A DNA stretch of 64,000 nucleotides from a virus, in the IMG/VR virus record IMGVR_UViG_3300023223_000669, positions 62,001 to 126,000 of that record; one strand, given 5' to 3'. The notes below the pieces were generated by a model. It ran no database searches. It was not told where the DNA came from and worked only from the letters and a program-made list of their open reading frames with translations. The position numbers and the translations under genes were made by a program. The first letter of the stretch is position 1; each line of letters opens with the position of its first letter. Positions 7,971-15,667 of this stretch are shown here, one piece after another.

Positions 7971-8372
7971 ATGAAAACCTGCATTCTCTGTCATACTAAG
8001 TTTAAACGATACGTCATGGTCGATGGCAAAAAGCTGGATTTAAGTAGTAGACGAAGATGTTTGATATGTAGTCCGTTTGATGGCAAGACAGGACCACGTA
8101 AATTGACTCCTGACGAAAAGAAGCTATCTATACGCAAATCAGATTTGAAGCGTCTTTATGGCATTACACTTGAAGATTTTGAGAACATGCAGGCTCGACA
8201 GAATAACAAGTGTGCCATCTGCGGAGTGGATCCTCCTGAGAGCAATAAGCGTCGTCTATCCATTGATCATTGCCATATCACTGGCGATATTCGTGGCCTT
8301 CTCTGTACTCGCTGTAATACCATGTTGGGATGGTTTGAGACTAATCGTGAAGCCGTAGAGAGTTATCTATAA
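7971..8372 (+). CDS. Endonuclease-VII-type HNH endonuclease
   Basis: The 133-residue protein resembles the recombination endonuclease VII family. It has an N-terminal zinc knuckle (C-x2-C ... C-x2-C near residues 3-33), a basic helical linker, then the core: C-A-I-C-G, the LSIDHCH catalytic motif and the RGLLCTRCN motif with the second Cys pair. It shares the core with the gene at 47237. Its stop codon overlaps the portal start (TAATG), so portal translation may depend on it. A selfish homing role is likely, and Holliday-junction resolution of DNA for packaging is the alternative given the family and its place between terL and portal. Confidence 0.8.
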   Translation: MKTCILCHTKFKRYVMVDGKKLDLSSRRRCLICSPFDGKTGPRKLTPDEKKLSIRKSDLKRLYGITLEDFENMQARQNNKCAICGVDPPESNKRRLSIDHCHITGDIRGLLCTRCNTMLGWFETNREAVESYL

Positions 8373-10807
8373 TGACACGAAATAAAGCGAACGCTGATAG
8401 ACAAGTACGTGAGGACGCTATTTCACGTACTGCCGGTGCTGATTCCATGCTGACAGCCACGTCTCGTGCGAATGATACAGCCCGCAGTAAAGCTTATTTT
8501 TACGGCAACCTTGGCGATAGTGTCGAACGCCGAATGGGTGGCGGCGATCATCTATTAGGCGGAGGCAACGATAGTTTCGATGGGGCGTTTGGTCCTAATT
8601 CCTCATGGCAAGCCCAGGGATTTGGTAACTATTTTGGTACCGGCCTAATTAACGGCTATGGCCGGATGAACTCTGGCATTCACAGCGGCGGCGGTGGTGG
8701 CTTTACCTACCTTCGCCGTTTTTCTTCTAACTCTGTTTTCAATCACCAGCTTATCTCTCAGTGTATGCTGGCGTATCTAGGTTATGGTGTAGTTAGAAAC
8801 ATCATCGACCTGTACTCGGACTTTGCCACCGAGGGCATCTCAATCGATCACCCCGACGAGAGTGTTCGGAATTTCTACAAGACGTGGGCCACAAAGGTTG
8901 ATCTGCGTGATCGTGTCCATAGTCTGTTCCTTAATTTGTTCGTGTCGGGCAATGTGTTTGTTCACCGTCGCTGGGCAACCCTCTCTACTCAAGAGAAGAG
9001 AGCGATGAAGTCCGCTCAGGGGGCTGAGAATATCAATGACATGCTCATCATTCGTGGCAACTCAAAAGACACAACTATCGAGGGCCGCGAGGGTGGTTTT
9101 ATTGATTGGTTTTTAGAGCAGAAAGAAATCCATCTAAGCGACGATGATAAGAATGGTAAGGCAATAGGCAAAGCCCCTGAGTCTCCTCAGGATGAGCAGA
9201 TGCCCAAGAACCCCAAGAAGAGAATCCCCTGGGGGTACACTTTCTTGAATCCGCTCCAGATGGAACTACGTGGCCGTAAGCTGCGTGGCGACCATTACTG
9301 GATTATGGCCATCGACAAGCGAGACACGCTTGATTTTGCTCGTGGCATCGGGTTCTACAGTAGCTACAATCAAGACCTAGGTACGACAGAGATGAACTTG
9401 CCTAAAGAGTTCCTTAATCGTATCCAGCGTTACTCGGGGCCGGGTGCAGGGTATTCCGCCGAAGTTAAGTTGAGTCGCGAGGAGCTGTCTGTATTACAAG
9501 CTCCCGGTAAGTGGGATTGGTTCGATTGGGCCGTCCCGTTCTGCTACCCGGCCCTGCGTGCGTTGTCCTTCAAGGACTGCATTCGCAATATGGAGATGAA
9601 GGCATGCCAGTCTGTTATCAACTCTATTTTCCTTTTCAAGCTAGGTAACATCGAGAAAGGTATGCCAGCCGAGGACGAGCATTTTGAACGTCTTGCGGAT
9701 ATGCTGCAAATGCCGGGCCAGGCCCTCAATATCCTTTGGAACGAAGCTATTGAAGCCGATGTGATTCAGGCTGACGTTAAAGGTATCTTTGACGATGGTA
9801 AGCATCAGTCTGCCGACAAGGACATCTTGACCGCCCTTGGTATCCCCGAAGTGCTTATCGGCGGCAAGGGTGGCAATTTCTCCAATTCGTTTATTGCGGT
9901 TTCAACCGTGCTTGAGCGTTTGGAGTCGTATCGTAATAAAGTTCATGCTTGGTTGATGAATGAGTTGAAGATCATCGCTGATTCGATGGGCTTCAAAAAG
10001 CTACCGACAGTTCGTTTCGGTCGTACGAGTTTGAAGGATGAGAAATCTCACCAAGCATTCATGACTGGACTGTATGACCGTGGTATCCTCTCTGCTGATA
10101 GTCTTCTGACCGAAGGTGGTACAACCGCCGAGATTGAAGCTTCCAAAATGAAGGAAGAGAAGAAGAAGTACAAGGAGAAGGATATCTTTGAGCCGAAAGG
10201 TCCGTTTGTCAAAGATCCTAAGCCAGTACCCGGCACGCCGGGTGCTAAGCCGCCGGGTGGTGCAACCAAACCGAAGCCCAAGACGCCAAATGGTCGTCCT
10301 ACCAATACGAGTACTGGGCCCACTGGTAAGCAAAGCAACCCGCGTGGTCCCAAGGGACAGAATGTTGCATTCATTCTTGAAACGCAAGAAATTCTGTTGC
10401 GTCGTGGGCGAGCCATGCTCGATCAATTAGAAACATTCATTAGTGACCGTGTGCTGTCTTCAAAGGCTCGCGAGAATCCAAATTTGAGACATGTCAAGAA
10501 TTTGCGTGCTCAAGAACGTGAGCGACTGGAATGGTTGATCTACAACGTGTTCAGTCATATGCCACCACCGCCGGATGAGGAAGTCAAACTCAAGGATGAC
10601 TTCATTGTGAATATGCTCCGCTCTGATGCCTGTGAAGATGTCAAAGTAGATGTGTTTAGCACCTACACGGACAAGGTGGTTGAGTACAGTAAGACATATG
10701 GGAAGTCGCCCACACGCGAGATGCGTAGACAGTTTATGGTATCCGCCTGGACTCAACAGGCGATCATGCAGCATGTTGCTGAAAAACCTGATATTCTTAG
10801 TCTATGA
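8372..10807 (+). CDS. Portal protein
   Basis: The 811-residue protein lies directly after terL. The core at about residues 125-560 has the portal pattern: a VVRNIIDLYSDFATEG helix region, the LFLNLFVSGNVFVHRRW strand pair, and the wing and stem followed by IPEVLIGGKGGNFSNS. It is long for the family because of a Gly-rich N-terminal extension (about 55-110, with runs of Gly) and a Pro/Lys/Gly-rich linker at about 610-660 before a helical C-terminus of 150 residues. Twelve copies would form the capsid vertex channel that docks TerL. The start overlaps the HNH stop and the end overlaps the next HNH gene by 4 nt. Confidence 0.85.
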   Translation: MTRNKANADRQVREDAISRTAGADSMLTATSRANDTARSKAYFYGNLGDSVERRMGGGDHLLGGGNDSFDGAFGPNSSWQAQGFGNYFGTGLINGYGRMNSGIHSGGGGGFTYLRRFSSNSVFNHQLISQCMLAYLGYGVVRNIIDLYSDFATEGISIDHPDESVRNFYKTWATKVDLRDRVHSLFLNLFVSGNVFVHRRWATLSTQEKRAMKSAQGAENINDMLIIRGNSKDTTIEGREGGFIDWFLEQKEIHLSDDDKNGKAIGKAPESPQDEQMPKNPKKRIPWGYTFLNPLQMELRGRKLRGDHYWIMAIDKRDTLDFARGIGFYSSYNQDLGTTEMNLPKEFLNRIQRYSGPGAGYSAEVKLSREELSVLQAPGKWDWFDWAVPFCYPALRALSFKDCIRNMEMKACQSVINSIFLFKLGNIEKGMPAEDEHFERLADMLQMPGQALNILWNEAIEADVIQADVKGIFDDGKHQSADKDILTALGIPEVLIGGKGGNFSNSFIAVSTVLERLESYRNKVHAWLMNELKIIADSMGFKKLPTVRFGRTSLKDEKSHQAFMTGLYDRGILSADSLLTEGGTTAEIEASKMKEEKKKYKEKDIFEPKGPFVKDPKPVPGTPGAKPPGGATKPKPKTPNGRPTNTSTGPTGKQSNPRGPKGQNVAFILETQEILLRRGRAMLDQLETFISDRVLSSKARENPNLRHVKNLRAQERERLEWLIYNVFSHMPPPPDEEVKLKDDFIVNMLRSDACEDVKVDVFSTYTDKVVEYSKTYGKSPTREMRRQFMVSAWTQQAIMQHVAEKPDILSL

Positions 10808-11316
10808 ACAAACTCTGTAATGGATGTGACACCATTAAACCGGCAGATGAGTTTCGAAAAGACAGAAGAAACAAATCTGGTTTGGGTTCTCGGTGTTTAG
10901 AATGTTGTCGATCCTATGATCGCAGCGAAAAGGCAAAGGCAGCATTACGAACTTATCGTAAGACTCCTGAAGGCAAGTTAGCATCTAAGCGTTTTCGACA
11001 GTCGGATAACGGCCGTTTAGCACGTTTGCGGTGTCACTATCGTCGTAGAGATCGTCAATGCAATCTTAATACATATCTTTCAAGTGAAGATATAAAATAT
11101 ATTCGACTGCGTTTTGATAATCAATGCTTTAAATGTGGCGACAAAGATGATCTTACCATTGATCATCATCGTCCTCTGGGCCGTGGATATGGCCTGTCGG
11201 TGAATAATGCTGTTTTACTTTGTCGTTCGTGTAATAGCAGCAAAGGTATTCGCATGCCATGGGACTTCTACGCTCCTGAGGAACTAGAGTACCTAAGTAG
11301 CCTATCGTTAGTGTAA
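10804..11316 (+). CDS. HNH homing endonuclease
   Basis: The 170-residue protein has an N-terminal Cys4 zinc knuckle (C-x2-C and C-x2-C around residues 5-35), a long basic linker, then the HNH core: C-F-K-C-G, a TIDHHRPL catalytic motif and NAVLLCRSCNSSKG. The C-terminal W-D-F-Y-A-P-E-E segment matches the gene at 35061 (D-F-Y-A-Q-E-Q), and the two proteins align along most of their length, so one probably arose by transposition of the other. It sits between portal and the next head gene. A late-type box overlaps its last codons. Confidence 0.85.
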   Translation: MNKLCNGCDTIKPADEFRKDRRNKSGLGSRCLECCRSYDRSEKAKAALRTYRKTPEGKLASKRFRQSDNGRLARLRCHYRRRDRQCNLNTYLSSEDIKYIRLRFDNQCFKCGDKDDLTIDHHRPLGRGYGLSVNNAVLLCRSCNSSKGIRMPWDFYAPEELEYLSSLSLV

Positions 11317-11317
11317 T
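11308..11317 (+). promoter_or_regulatory. Late-type promoter-like box, variant TTAGTGTAAT
   Basis: This is a one-base variant of the recurrent box. It overlaps the end of the HNH gene and stands only 7 nt before the ATG at 11325. A transcript begun just downstream would be nearly leaderless for that gene, or could use the inner start at 11481. Confidence 0.35.
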
Positions 11318-11324
11318 ATGAGTT

Positions 11325-12254
11325 ATGGAGCGTACCCACGCCAAAATTGTCAAACGTGGTAACCAGTGGTGTGTTGTCTCTGAAGACGGTACTAAGAACC
11401 TGGGCTGTTCGAACACTCGTGAGGGTGCCGAAAAACGGCTCAAGCAGGTTGAGTTTTTTAAGCACAAAGGGTCAGCAGATATGGATTATAAAGACGCATT
11501 CGGCAATCTTGGTAAGGCATTGAGCCAGGGGTTCACCCCCGATCATCTCGGCGGACCTGGTAGTCAACCTCCCAAGGTAGAGGTAGAATCCGAGACGCTG
11601 AGCGTGGCAGATAGTCTAAAGGAAGGAACTATTGCCGGCTTTGTTTGTGAGCGTCTTCTAGACACCAAGGATCACTTCCCTGTCATTACGCAGACCCAGG
11701 CTCAGTCGAGCATGGCACGCGTTATGCAACTGACCGAAATCCCTGGTTGGTATGCTGGTGACCTGTCGGAACTCCGCCAGGACGTATACGCTGGTATCAC
11801 AAAGCTACACCCGGACATTGAACTCAATGTGCGGGTGTCTGCCGAACAGGCGGTTGGTCTTGGTCTTTCTGATGGCGAGACGCCTGCTGCGACTTCGAAG
11901 ACCTCTGTGAAGGACCCCGAAGATGATCGTAAGCGAGATATGGTTCCTCAAGTTGCTCGTCCGACCCTGACGAGTGCCCAAGTGGAAGCAGCTCTTAATG
12001 ATGAAGAAACACGCAAGGCGGTTGCTGGCCGTCTTATGGAATTGCTTGATAAGCAAATCGAGCATATGAAGAGTGCTAAGAAAGTTGGTCAACGACTTTT
12101 GAAGGGCGGCATGAAGGCTGAGGAGTTTGATCAGCTCAGCACATATGTTCAAGAAGATATTCTTCGCGAGCTTATGTCGCGTGGCGTTAACGCTGCCCAG
12201 GCTACTGAAGATCGTCGCCGCGAATTGCTAAACCGCATGCAGAACAATGGCTAG
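11325..12254 (+). CDS. Hypothetical head-region protein, 309 aa
   Basis: The first 45 residues form a small basic domain (KIVKRGNQWCVVS, then LGCSNTREGAEKRLKQV) of a kind seen at the start of phage head-region proteins. After a Gly/Pro linker the rest is helical and charged, ending with an Arg-rich helix. It lies between portal and protease-scaffold, so an internal core or head-associated role is possible but unproven. The start at 11325 keeps the N-terminal domain intact. An inner ATG at 11481 with an AAAGGG element upstream could give a 257-residue form. It overlaps the next gene by 8 nt. Confidence 0.55.
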   Translation: MERTHAKIVKRGNQWCVVSEDGTKNLGCSNTREGAEKRLKQVEFFKHKGSADMDYKDAFGNLGKALSQGFTPDHLGGPGSQPPKVEVESETLSVADSLKEGTIAGFVCERLLDTKDHFPVITQTQAQSSMARVMQLTEIPGWYAGDLSELRQDVYAGITKLHPDIELNVRVSAEQAVGLGLSDGETPAATSKTSVKDPEDDRKRDMVPQVARPTLTSAQVEAALNDEETRKAVAGRLMELLDKQIEHMKSAKKVGQRLLKGGMKAEEFDQLSTYVQEDILRELMSRGVNAAQATEDRRRELLNRMQNNG

Positions 12255-12435
12255 TCGTCAGTTTAGACCTGAAGCGTTTTGGCTTATTGCTCGTCAACGC
12301 CAATTTGATAGAGATGGTCAGCCGTTTGAGTTATTGATTGGCGAGATCAATCCTTTTAACCAACCTCAGAAACCAACTGATGGTGGTAAAAAGAAGAAGA
12401 AGAAAAAGAAAAAGACAACGGTACGGCCGTATTAA
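12247..12435 (+). CDS. Small basic protein with poly-lysine tail, 62 aa
   Basis: This is a 62-residue unrecognised protein. The N-terminal 35 residues are mixed helix and strand with several aromatic residues. It ends in nine consecutive lysines followed by TTVRPY. Such a tail would bind DNA or an acidic protein surface, and the location in the head module fits an internal DNA-contacting role, but this is inference. It overlaps the previous gene by 8 nt. The lysine codons make an A/G-rich tract at about 12388-12416, but no XXXYYYZ slippery heptamer with six A was found. Confidence 0.55.
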   Translation: MASRQFRPEAFWLIARQRQFDRDGQPFELLIGEINPFNQPQKPTDGGKKKKKKKKKTTVRPY

Positions 12436-12447
12436 GGGGGACTCATT

Positions 12448-12759
12448 ATGGCTACTGCATTAAATTCTGGTTTCACCAACAACATCAATACGATTCAACT
12501 TCGTGTGAATGGTGCTCATTCGCATCGTGTGACGGATCGTCCTATTGATGTGACTGGTGATGGTATCGAAGAACAAGTGACTGTCGCCCATGTTTCCGGT
12601 CATGCGGTTGGCGTTCCCAGTGCTCCGGGTGGTGTAACACGCAGTACGGTAACCATTCCTGCTGGTTCTGCACGCACCATTATTGCTCAAGTTACTGAGA
12701 CTGATGGTGGCGTTCACACGGATAATGATGTACTTGAAAACACCGAAGGAGTTAGCTAA
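12448..12759 (+). CDS. Hypothetical virion-region protein, 103 aa
   Basis: This 103-residue unrecognised protein consists mainly of beta-strand-like sequence rich in Val, Thr and Gly, with an A-H-S-H pair near residue 24 and further His at about 49 and 53. A strong ribosome-binding site (AAGGGGGACTCATT) precedes ATG 12448, a feature shared with other abundant structural genes here. The stop overlaps the start of the His-rich gene (TAATG), so the two are probably made together. A small capsid-associated or adaptor protein is plausible. Confidence 0.55.
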   Translation: MATALNSGFTNNINTIQLRVNGAHSHRVTDRPIDVTGDGIEEQVTVAHVSGHAVGVPSAPGGVTRSTVTIPAGSARTIIAQVTETDGGVHTDNDVLENTEGVS

Positions 12760-13256
12760 TGGCTCGTGAAGACTATATCGACGAATGCCTTGATCCCCGC
12801 AAGCGACCCATAGACCGCAATCGTGGCCTACAGGCCGATGGGTTTGCAGAGGCATTACAGAGGGCAGCCGGTAAACCTTATGATGAGGTTCCCGACGAGT
12901 TGGGAGAAGGCGGCGTTCGCTCCACGCCCGGCACCGATATTGCTGACCCATATGGCTCACAAATCCAGCCGAAGGGGGTTCCGGTGTGGGACCATCCCCC
13001 TTTGACTCCTAAGGAAGAAGCGGTATATTATGGTGTCCATATCCATAGCGAGTCAAATCCATTGGGTTTGCATTCGCACGTCCCCGGTGGGACATCTGGT
13101 GGAGGCCACAGCCACGGCCCCCAAAACCGCTTTGGCTCACATCATCACAAGACGGAGAAGCCGTTATACGGTATTACCCTTGATGGTGTTCACGTTCACG
13201 ACGGAAACAACTATCCCGATGGGTCACATAACCATTGCCCAGAGAATTTTGGGTAG
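12759..13256 (+). CDS. His-rich metal-binding-like protein, 165 aa
   Basis: The 165-residue protein has a charged helical N-terminal 60 residues and a C-terminal half holding three similar units, each with two G-x-H-x-H motifs separated by 5-8 residues. They lie at about residues 92-107, 115-130 and 143-159 (for example GVHIH then GLHSH). That makes six H-x-H pairs, one continued as HHH. H-x-H pairs coordinate metal ions in trimeric phage fibres and spikes, so this product probably binds several metal ions, perhaps as a trimer. It lies in the head module between a small virion-like protein and the protease-scaffold. The function is not known. Confidence 0.6.
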   Translation: MAREDYIDECLDPRKRPIDRNRGLQADGFAEALQRAAGKPYDEVPDELGEGGVRSTPGTDIADPYGSQIQPKGVPVWDHPPLTPKEEAVYYGVHIHSESNPLGLHSHVPGGTSGGGHSHGPQNRFGSHHHKTEKPLYGITLDGVHVHDGNNYPDGSHNHCPENFG

Positions 13257-13268
13257 TAGTTTTGCCGT

Positions 13269-13278
13269 TTAGTTTATT
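13269..13278 (+). promoter_or_regulatory. Late-type promoter-like box, variant TTAGTTTATT
   Basis: This one-base variant of the recurrent box lies in the 27-nt gap before the protease-scaffold gene, 5 nt ahead of its ATG. The same variant occurs at 35008. Confidence 0.35.
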
Positions 13279-13283
13279 AGTCG

Positions 13284-15176
13284 ATGGGCATGAAATATCG
13301 TACAACAGTAATTGCTAGAGCAGACGTGGTAAAGCCTAACTCTGATGAGTTTAAGGCTATGGCCGCATCTCTCAAGGATCGCTATGGTTTCGATCTGAAA
13401 CCACAGATGGACTTGATGTATGTACGTTCGTGTCTAGTTTCTGCTGGAGCCGGTGTTGGTGTAAATGATAATGACGACATCTTCACTCGTGATGAAGCCT
13501 GGGCGGCTCGCCATACGCCCGTCTTGAAGCCATTTAACTGGCAGCATGAAGACAAAGATATCATTGGCGTAATGTATACGGTGCAGGCTCGTGCTGTTGA
13601 TAATGGTGACATTCTTGACATCAATGATGACACCACGCCTGACCGAGATTTTGACCTGTATGTAGAAGCAGCCATTTTTAGCTTAGTACACGAAGATCGT
13701 GCCGCCGAGATCGCAACTAGATCAAAGGGCGGTAATCTTTATGTGTCTATGGAAGCATGGTTTGATGATTACAACTACGGGCTATATGATAGCGAGACTG
13801 GTACTTTAGACCGTACCGTAGCTCGCAATGAGAAAACCAGTTTCCTTGACAAGCATTTGCGTGCGAACAGTGGGACTGGTATTTATCGTGATCCTGAATC
13901 CGATCAGGATATGCGGATCGGTCGCGTCCTAAGGTCCATTACCTTCGGAGGCTGTGGTTTTGTTGATCATCCCGCCAACAAGCGTTCTGTTATTGAGGCT
14001 GTTGAGCCTATGACTTCGTTTGGGGAGCGAGATACCGAATTGCAAATTGAAAGACTACTTGAAAGAGTAAAGGTTTTGGAATCTCAAGGAGAAGTTATCG
14101 AGGAGGTAACTCTAATGAATACTCAAGCTAGTAACCCGGGGACAAAGCCCGAGGAACTTACTGCGGCGGTCGATACTGCTCTCGATAAGAGAGACAAGGT
14201 TGCTGCGGAAAGACAGGCAAAGGCTTCTCTTGAAGCTCGTGCCTCTGAAGCTGAAGAGAAGGCTGGAAAGCTAGAAACTCAGGTTCAAGAACTGACAGAA
14301 GCTAAGGAAGCTAAGGAAGCCGAAGTACAGGCACTCCAAACTCAGATGGAAGAATACGGTCAAGCCGTTGATAGTCTGGTTCAGGAGCATACTGCTGCTG
14401 GTGCAACTAGCGATACTCCTGCTGAAATCGCTGCTATCGATGCAACGACTGATGGCGATGGTGCCTGGAAGGCCAAGCTTGCTTGGCTTGAAAAGTCAAC
14501 TGCTAAGCTAGCCACTCGTGCCGCTCGTGCTGATGAGCTGGAAACCCAGCTTGCTGAAGCCGAAGCAGTAGTTCGTGAGCAGGAAATTCGTAGTTTGCTC
14601 GGTGAGACCTTCTCCGAAGAAACTGTTGAAGTCATGATTACTCGTGCCGCTGATCTTGATGAGGAAGCTTATCAAGCATGGCGTGACGAAAAAGAACTCA
14701 TGGTTATCGAAATGGTTGCTGCTGCGAAGCATGCTAACGATAAGAAGCTTCCGCCGTTTATGCAGAAGAAGAAGAACGGCGAGGACAAGAATGGTAAGGA
14801 AGCTAAGGCGGAGAACCCGTTTAAAGCTCTCCTAGAGCAACGTCGTGTGGAAAGTGGATCGGCTTCGCCCGATACGCCGCCGATGTTGTCGGACAGAATT
14901 AATCCTCCTGGAGACGATGGCGTCAAGAGTGGCGTTACTCCCGCTTCTCCAGGTTTAAGTACACCGCGTCACAAGATTGCTGGCTCTGCCGGGGACGACC
15001 TTGCTGGACAGCTTGACAATGTTCAAGCTGATGGCGACGTTTCACTTGCCGGATCTCAAGCTGGTGATGATGGTGAAGGAGTTAATGCGTTTCGCGTTCT
15101 CGCGAGCGTCGTAGCTCCCGTAGAAGAAGAAGATGAAGGCTCGGACTCACGTCCGGACTTCGATCCCACTAAGTAA
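13284..15176 (+). CDS. Prohead protease fused to capsid scaffold
   Basis: The 630-residue protein has two parts. Residues 1 to about 255 form a globular alpha/beta domain with the layout of prohead maturation proteases (an N-terminal strand, the FNWQHEDKDIIG segment, a GGNLYVSMEAW strand and a closing GGCGFVDHPANKRSV region). I cannot fix the catalytic residues with confidence. From about residue 258 to the end it is coiled-coil, Glu/Ala/Lys-rich, then disordered, as expected of a scaffold. The gene sits immediately before the decoration-like and MCP genes. An internal start at 14115 with its own ribosome-binding site would give the scaffold alone. ATG 13290 is an alternative start. Confidence 0.7.
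   Translation: MGMKYRTTVIARADVVKPNSDEFKAMAASLKDRYGFDLKPQMDLMYVRSCLVSAGAGVGVNDNDDIFTRDEAWAARHTPVLKPFNWQHEDKDIIGVMYTVQARAVDNGDILDINDDTTPDRDFDLYVEAAIFSLVHEDRAAEIATRSKGGNLYVSMEAWFDDYNYGLYDSETGTLDRTVARNEKTSFLDKHLRANSGTGIYRDPESDQDMRIGRVLRSITFGGCGFVDHPANKRSVIEAVEPMTSFGERDTELQIERLLERVKVLESQGEVIEEVTLMNTQASNPGTKPEELTAAVDTALDKRDKVAAERQAKASLEARASEAEEKAGKLETQVQELTEAKEAKEAEVQALQTQMEEYGQAVDSLVQEHTAAGATSDTPAEIAAIDATTDGDGAWKAKLAWLEKSTAKLATRAARADELETQLAEAEAVVREQEIRSLLGETFSEETVEVMITRAADLDEEAYQAWRDEKELMVIEMVAAAKHANDKKLPPFMQKKKNGEDKNGKEAKAENPFKALLEQRRVESGSASPDTPPMLSDRINPPGDDGVKSGVTPASPGLSTPRHKIAGSAGDDLAGQLDNVQADGDVSLAGSQAGDDGEGVNAFRVLASVVAPVEEEDEGSDSRPDFDPTK
14115..15176 (+). CDS. Nested in-frame capsid scaffold, 353 aa
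   Basis: Inside the protease-scaffold frame, ATG 14115 (residue 278, same reading frame) is preceded by a near-perfect AGGAGGT at 14101-14107, 7 nt away. This is one of the best ribosome-binding sites in the window. It would produce the coiled-coil scaffold without the protease, the arrangement known for lambda C/Nu3. The product has a long Glu/Ala/Lys/Gln heptad region, a LPPFMQKKK basic patch and a disordered acidic end. Such a protein would be made in excess, assemble the procapsid with MCP, and be removed by the protease. Confidence 0.65.
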   Translation: MNTQASNPGTKPEELTAAVDTALDKRDKVAAERQAKASLEARASEAEEKAGKLETQVQELTEAKEAKEAEVQALQTQMEEYGQAVDSLVQEHTAAGATSDTPAEIAAIDATTDGDGAWKAKLAWLEKSTAKLATRAARADELETQLAEAEAVVREQEIRSLLGETFSEETVEVMITRAADLDEEAYQAWRDEKELMVIEMVAAAKHANDKKLPPFMQKKKNGEDKNGKEAKAENPFKALLEQRRVESGSASPDTPPMLSDRINPPGDDGVKSGVTPASPGLSTPRHKIAGSAGDDLAGQLDNVQADGDVSLAGSQAGDDGEGVNAFRVLASVVAPVEEEDEGSDSRPDFDPTK

Positions 15177-15188
15177 AGGAGGCTAGAA

Positions 15189-15656
15189 ATGGCTTTATTG
15201 CAATCTCGACAGACGCAGCATACTAATATTGACTGCTCTGTTTCTGGTGTTGCTGAACGTGGTGGTATTCTATCTTTCGTTCCCGGTGTTGCTGGTCTCT
15301 GTGAATATGCGGATGCTACCGCTGTTTCGGGGGCATTATCCAACCCTGCTGGTCTATTGCTTGATGATGTAGAAGCTCTTAACTACTACAACCATCCTGA
15401 GTACCGTCAGCGTAACGTTGTTCCGCAAGGAAGCGTGGTTGGTATTGCTACCGAAGGTGAGTTCCTCACTGACATGGTTGAGACAGCAACGGCCGATGGA
15501 GCGTCTGTAGGTACCTATGTTCCTGGCGACGACTTGTTTTTGGCGGATGATGGCAACGTAAGTCGCCAGCAGATCGCTGCCTTGCGTCCTTCCGTTGGTA
15601 AAGCCCTTGCGGCCATTACTGCTGACGGCTTCCTCAAGATCCGCGTGGAACTATAA
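15189..15656 (+). CDS. Capsid decoration-like protein, 155 aa (copy A)
   Basis: The 155-residue protein lies between scaffold and MCP with a very strong ribosome-binding site (AAAGGAGGCTAGAA), so it should be abundant. Its sequence is co-linear with the protein at 18597: RQT at 7-9, NID at 13-15, ERGG at 23-26, LSFV at 28-31, EYA, a G-E-F-L-T-D motif, P-G-D and a C-terminal FLKIRVEL strand. Small beta-rich proteins encoded next to MCP are often capsid decoration or cementing proteins, which is the inferred role. No paralogue of known function is recognised. Confidence 0.6.
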   Translation: MALLQSRQTQHTNIDCSVSGVAERGGILSFVPGVAGLCEYADATAVSGALSNPAGLLLDDVEALNYYNHPEYRQRNVVPQGSVVGIATEGEFLTDMVETATADGASVGTYVPGDDLFLADDGNVSRQQIAALRPSVGKALAAITADGFLKIRVEL

Positions 15657-15667
15657 GGAGACCTCAA

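Noticed and set aside
7912-11324. Group I intron or intein carrying the endonucleases
   Set aside because: Flanking genes (terL, portal) are complete on their own and no split coding sequence, intron core or splicing motif was seen. The endonucleases look free-standing.
12388-12416. Programmed frameshift at the A/G-rich lysine tract
   Set aside because: No XXXYYYZ heptamer with six A was found, there is no downstream pseudoknot, and the gene ends normally before a strong ribosome-binding site for the next.
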